A stretch of DNA of 64,000 nt, taken from NCBI RefSeq assembly GCF_014649375.1, contig NZ_BMSX01000004.1:372001-436000 (forward strand), read 5' to 3'. The position numbers and the translations under genes were made by a program. Of the stretch, positions 33,986 through 41,997 are shown in pieces (the stretch's first letter is position 1; each line of letters opens with the position of its first letter). The notes beneath the pieces were generated by a model. The model made no database searches, was not told the origin of the DNA, and was given only the letters and a program-made list of their open reading frames with translations. The DNA is from Streptomyces aurantiogriseus. Its GTDB lineage: Bacteria > Actinomycetota > Actinomycetes > Streptomycetales > Streptomycetaceae.

Positions 33986-36900
33986 ATGGCGACGTACAAC
34001 CTCACCGTCCAGCTGACGGCACAGGCCAACAGCCTCATTTCCGGCCTGCGTTCGGCCGCCGACGCCGCCCAGGACCTCGGCCGCCGCACACGCGAACTCG
34101 ACCGCCGCCTCGACACGCTGGACGCCTCCACCCGACGCACCGCCCGCCAGATCGACACCCTCGGCGCCCAGGCCCGTACCGCCGCCACCCGACTCGGCAC
34201 CCTCAGCGCGCGTGGCAGTCAGACGGGCCGTGGCCTGCGTCGGGCGGGCGACGACGCCGGCACGCTCGAGCGCTCCCTCAGGAACGTCGGCCGCCAGGCC
34301 ACCGCCCTCACCCGCCTCCTCGCCGGAGGCGCCCTCGTCCTCGGCACCGGGCAGCTTGTCGAAGAGGGCAACCGCTACCAGCGGCAGATGAACATCTTCC
34401 AGGCGGTGACCGGGGCCACCGCCGGTCAGATGCAGCGCGCCGCCTGGATGGCCAACCAGCTCGGCAACGACCTCACTCTCCCGACCACCACCGCGGCCGA
34501 CGCCGCCGAGGCCATGGTCGAGCTGGCGAAGGCGGGCTTCCGCACCGACCAGGCCATCAGCGCCACCCGCGCCTCGCTCCAGCTCGCCTCCGCCGCCGGG
34601 GTGAACGCGGCCGACTCGGCCCGCTACCTCGGCGACATCATGGACCAGTTCGGTCTGGGCGCCGACCAGGCCGCCCGTGCCTCCGACATCCTCGCCGCCA
34701 CCGCGAACAACGCCTCCGGCGGCATCATCGACATCTACTACGCGATGCGGTACGCCGGTCCGGTCGCCGCCGGTCTCGGCGTGAGCATGGAGGACGCGGC
34801 CAGCGCGGTCGGCATGCTCGGCAAGGCCGGCATCCTCGGTCAGACCGCCGGTACCGCGCTGCGCGGAATGATGGCCAACCTCGCGGCGCCCACCAAGGAG
34901 ATGCGCGACGGGCTGGAGGCCCTGGGGATCGAGGCGTGGGACGCGCAGGGCCGGTTCAAGGGCCTGCGGTACGTCATCGAGGAGCTGAGCCACGCCCAGC
35001 ACGAGATGTCCCAGCAGGACTTCACCGCCGCGGTGAAGAAGGCGATGGGCAAGCCCGCCATGTCGGGTGCCATCGCGCTGGCCCACCAGGGCACCGAGTC
35101 CTTCGACGCGCTCAACCTCGCCGTACGGGAGACCGGCGCGGCCGCGCAGATCACCGCCGCCCGTGGCCAGGGGCTCGCGGGCGCGATGACGCTGCTGCGG
35201 AAGCAGACCCGGCAGACCGGGCTCGCGCTGTACGACGCGATGGCCCCGGGCCTGGAGTACGTCACCCGGCTCCTGACGCGCGGCATGTCCGGCGCGACCC
35301 CGTACCTCGTCGCCGCGATCGAGTACGGGCGCGACCTGGCCACCCTGTACGGCCCGGAGCTCAAGGACAGCGCGCGCGGCGGTCTCGGCGAGTTGATCGG
35401 CGAGGCCGAGCAGCTCCTCGACCCGCTCCAGGCCCTCGGCGAGCACGGCTTGGCCGCCGGGTTGAACATCCTCGTCAACGCGGCCCGTGCCCTCGGCGAG
35501 GTCCTCGGCAACGCCGCCGAGGGCGCCGCGCCGGTCGCCTCCGCGCTCGGTCTGCTCGGCGACGAGGCCGGCGGGGTCGGCACCAGCCTCGACGTCCTCG
35601 TCACGACCGCGGACCTCGCCATGTCCGCGATCGCCGGACTGTCCGCCGTACTCGTACCGGTGGGTGAGGTGGTCGGGTCCCTGGTGCGGGCGTTCGGGTC
35701 GCTGCCCGGCCCCGTGCAGACGGCGATCGCCGCGATGTTCCTCGCCCGGCGCCTCACACGGGTCCTGGGAGGGCTCGCCTCGACGGTGAGCGGTCGGCTC
35801 ACCGGCGCCTGGCAGGGCTTCGGCGCGCAGATGCGGGTGCAGCAGAACCTGGCCGCGCGGGCCGGGATGTCCCTGTCACGCTACGGAGCGGCCTTCGCGG
35901 TGATTCAGACGCGGATCCCCGTGGTGGGTCAGATGGCGGCCGCCTTCCGCAGCGCCCAGGGCCCGACGTCCGGCTTCGCCGGCACGCTCAGCGGCGTGGC
36001 CCGGGCGGCCGGGGCGGGGCTCCTCGGCGCCGGACGTGGGCTCGTGGCGTTCATGGGCGGGCCTTGGGGTGCCGCGATGGTCGCCGCGACCTTCGGTCTC
36101 GGGCTTCTCGCCAGTCACCAGCGGAAGGCCGCCCAGGCCGCGGCCGAACACGAGCAGCGGGTGAGCACGCTCACCGACGCCCTGCGCGAGTCCAACGGCG
36201 TCGTCGACGACAACGTGCGCCGGGCCGCGGCCCAGACCCTGCTCGACACCAAGGTCCGTGACGGCAAGGAGAAGCTCGTCGACGTCATGGAGAGCGCCGG
36301 CGTCTCCATGCGCGAGCTCACCGACGTCTACCTGGGACAGGGGCAGTCGCTGGAAGACCTGCAGGCGGAGCTGAACGCGACCGCCGAGGCGAACGTCAAG
36401 TGGATCGCCACGCAGGGCGGCGCCGCGAAGACGTACACCGACACCGGCCTCAAGGCCAAGATCGCCGCCGATGCCCTTGGTGAGGTCAAGGGCGAGATGG
36501 CCGAAAGCGTCGAGAACGCCGAGCGCCTCGCTGACGCCAGCGGCGACACGGAGGCCGGTACGAGCGCGTACGACCGCTTGAAGACCGCGGTCGGAGAACT
36601 CGCGGACACCACCGCGGACGCCGACACCCGTACCCGCGCTCTCAAGGACGCCCTCGACCTCCTCTCCGGCGGCAGCATCTCCCTCCAGGCCGCCGAGGCC
36701 CGCGTCAACAACGCCGTCCTCGACGTGAACGAGGCGCTGGCCGACGGGATCGACAAGGCCGACGGCTACGGCAAGGCCCTGCTGAACAACAACGGCACCC
36801 TGAACACCGCCACCCGCAACGGCCAACAGCTCTACCAGTCCCTCACCTCTCTCAGCGACGCCGCCGCCGACGCGTCCGTCTCCGCGTACGCCCTCGCCCA

Positions 36901-39040
36901 GCAGAACGGCCGGCCGCTCACCGAGTCCCTGTCCGCCGCCCGCGCGCAGATGACGAAGGCGAGGGCGGCCGCCGTCGAGGCGGCCCAGGGCTACGGGCTG
37001 ACGCGCGCGCAGGCCGAGGCGGTGGCCGACAGCCTCGGTCTGCTGCCGTCGAAGGTCTCACTCCTGCTGGAGACCGAGGGCATGGACTCCACGCTGGCCG
37101 ATCTGCTCGCCGTACAGGCCGAGTTCGACCGCGTCCCGAAGAAGACCACGATCCAGGTGGACTCCCTCAGCGCGGAGGCGCAGAAGGACCTCAGGGATCT
37201 CGGCTTCAAGGTCGAGACCATCCCGGGCACCCGCCAGATCCGGATCACGGCTCCGACGAAGGACGCCCGCGGTGCGCTCCAGGCGCTCATCGACCAGCTC
37301 AGCGCCACCCCCGGCCACAAGACGGTGAAGGTCGACGCCGCGACGGTCGGCGCGCTCGCCAGCCTGAAAGCGGTGGAAACCCAGCTGATCAGGACGCCGA
37401 ACGCCAAGAGCGTGACCATCAGCGCGCCAACGGCCGTCGCGCTCAAGGCACTTGAGGACCTCGGCTTCAAGGTGCAGAACATGCCGAACGGCAAGGCCGA
37501 GGTCACCGTACCCGTCCAGCCGCCGCTGACCGCCCTCGGCACCATCCAGGGCGCGATCAACAACATCACCGGGACGAACGTCGGCGTGGGCGTCTTCCTC
37601 AAGGCGACGGCCTGGGACCGGGACGGCAACGGCGTACCCGACGCCATCCAGGCCCGCGCCGACGGCGCTGTCGTCGGCTACTTCGCCGACGGCGGCCTGC
37701 GGAGCACGCGACGCGAGAACCACGTCGCGCAGATCGCCCCGGCCGGCTCCTGGCGGGTGTGGGCCGAGCCGGAGACGCAGGGCGAGGCGTACGTGCCGCT
37801 CGCCGCGAGCAAGCGGCCCCGCAGCAAGGCCATCGTCGAGGAGGTCGTCCGGCGTTTCGGCGGTGACGTCACCTGGTACGCGAGCGGCGGTCTGTCCGAC
37901 TGGTCGTACAGCGCCTCCGGCGGGAGTGAGCTGGTCTCGGTGTCGACGATCCGGTCGGACTCCGTGCGCACCGTGAAGAGGAAGGGCAAGGAGGTCGAGG
38001 TCTTCGACCTGTCGAGGTTCGAGAAGAACCTCGACAAGGCGGTGAAGAGGACCGAGCGGTGGCGCCGGGACCTGCGGACCGTCGCCCGCCGCGCGGGCCA
38101 GGACGTGGCCGACGCGCTCGAGGCCATGGGCGAGGACGGCGTCGAGCTGGCCCACAAGATGGCCACCGGCTCGTCGAAGTACCTCAGGGAGATGGCCTCC
38201 GACCTGGAGCGACTCGGCCTGGTCGCGAAGGTGTCCCTGGGCGACTTCACCGCCCAGCTCAAGCAGGCCGTGAAGGACCAGAGCGCCTTCGAGCAGAACC
38301 TGGCCAAGCTCGCCGCCCTCGGCTACGGGGACCTCGCCGCGAGGCTCGCCGAACAGGGTGACGAAGCCGCGGAGGACCTGGCCGCCGAGGCAGTGAAGGA
38401 CAGGACGAAGGCGAAGAAGGCCGACGACGCGGCGAAGGCGGCCGACAGGACGCTCGCGGCCGAGGACCTCGCCGACCTGCTCGACATCATCAGTGCGATC
38501 AAGTCGAGCAGTACGGGCATCCACCAGGTCGCCGACACCACGGGTCTGGAGGAGGACCGGGTCATCGAGGTCGGCGACCTCGGCAGGTCCCGCATCCAGT
38601 CCGCCCTCGGCTCCCGCGCGACGAAGTTCCTCGACGACCTGGCCAAGGCGACCAAGGGCCTGGCCTACGCGAACGGTGGCGTCTGGGAGCCCGGCGTCTA
38701 CTCCTCACCCACCGCCCTGATCAAGTTCGCGGAGGCGAGTACGGGTGGGGAGGCGTTCATCCCGCTCGCCTCCGCCAAGCGCCCCGCGGCGACGGCGGTA
38801 CTCGCCGACGTCGCGCGGCGCTTCGGTCTCCAACTCAGCTCAGAGGCAGGGCCCTTCGGCCCCGTCCACACGGTTGACGCCCGCCCGGCCGGGTCCGTTC
38901 AGGTCGTCGTCGTACGGGAGCGGCAGCCGCTGATCGGCACCATGCCGGTCACCGTGTCCTCGGCTCAGGTCACTCCGCAGCAGGTCGGCGCCGAGGTCAT
39001 GCGCCGCCTCCGCAACGCGCAGAGGGGAGCCCGGCTTTGA
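33986..39040 (+). CDS. Tail tape measure protein
   Basis: The 1684-aa protein has an N-terminal coiled region (~1-110), a PhageMin_Tail-like core with DNLTLPTTTAADAAEAMVELAKAG and similar (~165-400), hydrophobic stretches around ~680-710 (GAGLLGAGRGLVAFMGGPWG), and long helical arrays. It sets tail length and passes through the tail tube; at ~0.15 nm per residue the tail would be ~250 nm. Two related segments near ~1230-1290 and ~1550-1620 (A-x-GG...GEAYVPLAASKRP / GEAFIPLASAKRP) suggest an internal duplication. Confidence 0.93.
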   Translation: MATYNLTVQLTAQANSLISGLRSAADAAQDLGRRTRELDRRLDTLDASTRRTARQIDTLGAQARTAATRLGTLSARGSQTGRGLRRAGDDAGTLERSLRNVGRQATALTRLLAGGALVLGTGQLVEEGNRYQRQMNIFQAVTGATAGQMQRAAWMANQLGNDLTLPTTTAADAAEAMVELAKAGFRTDQAISATRASLQLASAAGVNAADSARYLGDIMDQFGLGADQAARASDILAATANNASGGIIDIYYAMRYAGPVAAGLGVSMEDAASAVGMLGKAGILGQTAGTALRGMMANLAAPTKEMRDGLEALGIEAWDAQGRFKGLRYVIEELSHAQHEMSQQDFTAAVKKAMGKPAMSGAIALAHQGTESFDALNLAVRETGAAAQITAARGQGLAGAMTLLRKQTRQTGLALYDAMAPGLEYVTRLLTRGMSGATPYLVAAIEYGRDLATLYGPELKDSARGGLGELIGEAEQLLDPLQALGEHGLAAGLNILVNAARALGEVLGNAAEGAAPVASALGLLGDEAGGVGTSLDVLVTTADLAMSAIAGLSAVLVPVGEVVGSLVRAFGSLPGPVQTAIAAMFLARRLTRVLGGLASTVSGRLTGAWQGFGAQMRVQQNLAARAGMSLSRYGAAFAVIQTRIPVVGQMAAAFRSAQGPTSGFAGTLSGVARAAGAGLLGAGRGLVAFMGGPWGAAMVAATFGLGLLASHQRKAAQAAAEHEQRVSTLTDALRESNGVVDDNVRRAAAQTLLDTKVRDGKEKLVDVMESAGVSMRELTDVYLGQGQSLEDLQAELNATAEANVKWIATQGGAAKTYTDTGLKAKIAADALGEVKGEMAESVENAERLADASGDTEAGTSAYDRLKTAVGELADTTADADTRTRALKDALDLLSGGSISLQAAEARVNNAVLDVNEALADGIDKADGYGKALLNNNGTLNTATRNGQQLYQSLTSLSDAAADASVSAYALAQQNGRPLTESLSAARAQMTKARAAAVEAAQGYGLTRAQAEAVADSLGLLPSKVSLLLETEGMDSTLADLLAVQAEFDRVPKKTTIQVDSLSAEAQKDLRDLGFKVETIPGTRQIRITAPTKDARGALQALIDQLSATPGHKTVKVDAATVGALASLKAVETQLIRTPNAKSVTISAPTAVALKALEDLGFKVQNMPNGKAEVTVPVQPPLTALGTIQGAINNITGTNVGVGVFLKATAWDRDGNGVPDAIQARADGAVVGYFADGGLRSTRRENHVAQIAPAGSWRVWAEPETQGEAYVPLAASKRPRSKAIVEEVVRRFGGDVTWYASGGLSDWSYSASGGSELVSVSTIRSDSVRTVKRKGKEVEVFDLSRFEKNLDKAVKRTERWRRDLRTVARRAGQDVADALEAMGEDGVELAHKMATGSSKYLREMASDLERLGLVAKVSLGDFTAQLKQAVKDQSAFEQNLAKLAALGYGDLAARLAEQGDEAAEDLAAEAVKDRTKAKKADDAAKAADRTLAAEDLADLLDIISAIKSSSTGIHQVADTTGLEEDRVIEVGDLGRSRIQSALGSRATKFLDDLAKATKGLAYANGGVWEPGVYSSPTALIKFAEASTGGEAFIPLASAKRPAATAVLADVARRFGLQLSSEAGPFGPVHTVDARPAGSVQVVVVRERQPLIGTMPVTVSSAQVTPQQVGAEVMRRLRNAQRGARL

Positions 39041-39933
39041 CGGCGGAACTCGCCGAGTGGCAGATCGAGGTCGCCGGGGTCCTCATCGGCGCCGGAACCG
39101 ACGTCCTGGTGGGCGAAGTCGAGGGTCTCGGCGTCCCCGAACTTCGTACACAGGATGTGGATAATCCCGTCGGGGATGGCGCGTTCCCCGGCGTCGACCT
39201 CTACAGCGTACGGACAATCCGTATCGAGGCGGGCATCCGCACCGCCGGCAACCCAGCGGCCGCTCTCGACGTGCTGGGCCGGCTCCAGCGCGCCGCCGAC
39301 GATCCCGCCGTCCGGACGAGCGCCGGCGCGCAGTCCGTGCTGCGCCTGCGCTGGCCGGGCCGTACGACGCGCCGCCTCTACGGCCGTCTGCGCCGGGTGG
39401 AGGCCACCAGCACCGCGAGAACGCTGCACGGCTGGATTCCGCTCGACCTGGAGTTCGCGGCCCTCGACCCGCGTTTCCACGCCGACGACGCCTCCGCGCT
39501 CACCCTCGCCCTGTCCGCCGACGGCCTGGGCGGCTTCCGCGCCCCGCTCGTCGCCCCGCTGACAACCGGCGTCGCCATCCCCGACGAACGCCGCGGCTGG
39601 GTACGCAACGACGGCGACCTGCCCGCCTGGCCCTCACTTCGTATCACCGGCCCGTGCACCGACCCGCGCATCCGTCACGTCGAGTCGGGCGAGGTCATCG
39701 AACTGTCCGTCACGCTGCGGAGCGACGAACACGTCGACATCGAGACCCGGCCCGGCACCCGCTGGATCCTCCGCGACGGCACCGGCAACCTCGCCCCCGC
39801 GCTCTCCCCCGCCTCCCGGCTGGACACCTTCGTCATCCCGCCCGGCACCACGGAGATCTGGTGGACCGCCCGCGACCACACCAACGCCACCCGGCTGGCC
39901 GTGACCTGGCGCGCGGCCTACGCCGCCCTGTAG
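39037..39933 (+). CDS. Distal tail protein (Dit-like)
   Basis: The start is TTG at 39037, overlapping the tape measure stop (TTGA), with AGGGGAG upstream. The 298-aa product has WQIEVAGVLIGAG at the N-terminus, a ring domain with LRWPGRTTRRLYGRLRRVE, then a galectin-like half (GWVRNDGDLPAWPSLRITGP). Dit proteins form the hexameric hub joining tail tube to baseplate. Confidence 0.75.
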   Translation: MTAELAEWQIEVAGVLIGAGTDVLVGEVEGLGVPELRTQDVDNPVGDGAFPGVDLYSVRTIRIEAGIRTAGNPAAALDVLGRLQRAADDPAVRTSAGAQSVLRLRWPGRTTRRLYGRLRRVEATSTARTLHGWIPLDLEFAALDPRFHADDASALTLALSADGLGGFRAPLVAPLTTGVAIPDERRGWVRNDGDLPAWPSLRITGPCTDPRIRHVESGEVIELSVTLRSDEHVDIETRPGTRWILRDGTGNLAPALSPASRLDTFVIPPGTTEIWWTARDHTNATRLAVTWRAAYAAL

Positions 39934-39953
39934 CCCACACGAGGAGTCCGTAC

Positions 39954-40883
39954 GTGACCCTGATCAACCCGCCGTTGCTCACTCACGGCGGCACGCACGC
40001 CGCCCGCGCCTTCCGCATGATGGTCCGCGACCTCGCCCGCGGCTCCCAGGGCGTCACCGAGGGCGACGACCTGAAGGTGCGGCAGCTGACCACGCCCGGT
40101 GCCGGCGTGCGGGTGGTGGACGGCTCGGCGGTGATCCGCGGCGCGGCGTGGGGGCAGGGCTCGTACACGCAGTACAACGTCGGCGACGCCACGGTGCCCG
40201 TCGCGCCCACGGGAGCGAGCGCCCGCTCCGACCTGGTCTGCCTGCGGGTGGAGGACCCCGAGTACGAGGGCACCCGCGATCCGGAGACCGACGAGATCGG
40301 GTACTTCCACGTGGTCAGCAACGTGTCGGCCACGGCGACCACCGTGCCCTCCGGCATGACCGCCGTCCCGCTCGCCCGCGTCGACATCCCCGCCAACACC
40401 TCGGTCATCACCGACTCGATGATCAAGGATCTGCGGCAGATCGCGAACCCTCGCCGCGAACGGACGTTGTACACCGCCTACCCCGGCTCCCTGAGCCAGC
40501 TCACCGCGCAGAACGGCCAGTGGTACAACTGGCCGACCGCCGCCCGCTGGAAGGTGCCGGTCCCGACCTGGGCGGTGACCGTGAAGCTCGTGGTGACCCT
40601 CGCGGGCCTGCGACTGTCCCGGGCCGACGTGTTCGCCAACATGCAGACGGTCCTGGGAACCACCTACGGGCAGGCCGTCGCCATCGACGACGACCAGGGC
40701 GCGAACACCCGCCGCAACACCGTCGTGCTGGCCGACACGATCAGCGTCTCGGCGGCTCTCCGCGGCACCACCCAGGACCTCTACGTCCGTACCCAGCCGT
40801 CGAAGAGCGAGTCGGGCGATCTGGGCGTCGACGCTGCGACGTCCCTGATCGCGGACGTCGAGTTCACCGAGGGCGTGCGGTGA
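39954..40883 (+). CDS. Baseplate/tail-tip protein, unassigned
   Basis: GTG at 39954 has GAGGAG 8 nt upstream; 309 aa. N-terminal LINPPLLTHGGTHAARAFR and VRQLTTPGAGVRVVDGSAVI, then a beta-rich C-terminal half, match tail-tip or upper-baseplate proteins of actinophages in position and style. No enzyme motif. It lies between Dit and the gp37-like protein. Confidence 0.6.
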   Translation: MTLINPPLLTHGGTHAARAFRMMVRDLARGSQGVTEGDDLKVRQLTTPGAGVRVVDGSAVIRGAAWGQGSYTQYNVGDATVPVAPTGASARSDLVCLRVEDPEYEGTRDPETDEIGYFHVVSNVSATATTVPSGMTAVPLARVDIPANTSVITDSMIKDLRQIANPRRERTLYTAYPGSLSQLTAQNGQWYNWPTAARWKVPVPTWAVTVKLVVTLAGLRLSRADVFANMQTVLGTTYGQAVAIDDDQGANTRRNTVVLADTISVSAALRGTTQDLYVRTQPSKSESGDLGVDAATSLIADVEFTEGVR

Positions 40884-40893
40884 GGCCGGGGCG

Positions 40894-41988
40894 ATGACGA
40901 CGTCGTACCGCTACCGCACCTGGCACGCCCTGACCGGCGAGTCGCTGGCCACCGACCTGCCACTGTCCGAGGTGGAGTTCGGCCTGTCCCTCAATGCGAC
41001 CGGCGACTTCTCCGGCCGCCTGGAACCGCGCTTCGCCCATCTGCTCCCGGCCCAGCTGGACCCCGGCAACACGCTGCTCACCGCCGAGCGGGACGGCACC
41101 CCGCTGTGGGGCGGCATCATCTGGCGGGCGGAGCCGGAGGGCGCCGCGTACCCCGTCGAGGCCGCGGGGTGGGGCAGCTACCTGCACCGCCGCCACGACG
41201 TCCACGGCAATCTGGGCGGCCGCGGCCCGTACACCCACGCCGACCCCTGCCAGGTCATTCGCGACGTCTGGACGTACGCGCGGTCCCAACCCGACGGCGA
41301 CCTCGGCGTGACCGTGGACGGCACCACCAGCAAGGCCCAGGCCGGCACCCCCGCCGAGCCGTACAGCACCGAATGGTGGGAGGCCCCGGTGCTCGGCGAG
41401 GTCGTCGACGACATGACGCGGGTCGACGGCGGCCCCCAGTGGACCGAGGCCACCGAGTGGACCGCCACCGGCCGCCCCGGCGGCCGTATCCGCCTCGGCT
41501 GGCCGCGCCTGGGCACCCGCCGCACCGACATCTCCTTCGCCTCCGGTGTCAACGTCGCGGCCACCGTCCCGGTGGCCTACGACGCCGACGAGTACGCCCA
41601 GGTCGTCATCGCCCTCGGCGCCGGAGAGGGCCGCAGCCGCCGCCGAGCGGTCGACGCGATCCGCAACGGCCGCCTCCGCCTGGAACACGTCCTCGAAGTC
41701 CCCGACGAGAAGGCCAACGACCGCCTGGCCGCCCGCGCCCGCGCCGAACGCACCGCCCGCCAGATCCTCGGCGAGGTCACCGAGATCCAGGTCCTCGACC
41801 ATCCAGCGGCCCCGATCGGCAGCTGGCAGATCGGCGACGACGTCCGCGTGACCCTCCACGACCAGTGGTCGGACTACGACGGCTGGTGCCGCATCACCGC
41901 ATGGACCCTCCGCCCGCCCCAGGGCAGCGACCCAGAACGCGTCACCCTCACCCTCGCCCGTGCCGACCGCTTCACCTACGGGAGCTGA
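40894..41988 (+). CDS. Tail-tip protein, ReqiPepy6 gp37-like (tail hub)
   Basis: The 364-aa protein has FSGRLEPRFAHLLPAQLDPGN, a segment with PLWGGIIWRAEPEG, and SWQIGDDVRVTLHDQWSDYDGW near the C-terminus, the pattern of the gp37-like hub family of Siphoviridae. These proteins form the tail-tip hub below Dit. It lies 10 nt before the fibre gene. Confidence 0.75.
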   Translation: MTTSYRYRTWHALTGESLATDLPLSEVEFGLSLNATGDFSGRLEPRFAHLLPAQLDPGNTLLTAERDGTPLWGGIIWRAEPEGAAYPVEAAGWGSYLHRRHDVHGNLGGRGPYTHADPCQVIRDVWTYARSQPDGDLGVTVDGTTSKAQAGTPAEPYSTEWWEAPVLGEVVDDMTRVDGGPQWTEATEWTATGRPGGRIRLGWPRLGTRRTDISFASGVNVAATVPVAYDADEYAQVVIALGAGEGRSRRRAVDAIRNGRLRLEHVLEVPDEKANDRLAARARAERTARQILGEVTEIQVLDHPAAPIGSWQIGDDVRVTLHDQWSDYDGWCRITAWTLRPPQGSDPERVTLTLARADRFTYGS

Positions 41989-41997
41989 CCGACCGCC

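Noticed and set aside
33077..35446. A 789-codon minus-strand open frame opposite the tape measure gene
   Set aside because: A GC-rich antisense shadow; Val/Leu/Gly/Arg-rich with no recognised domain, and antisense to a solid phage gene.
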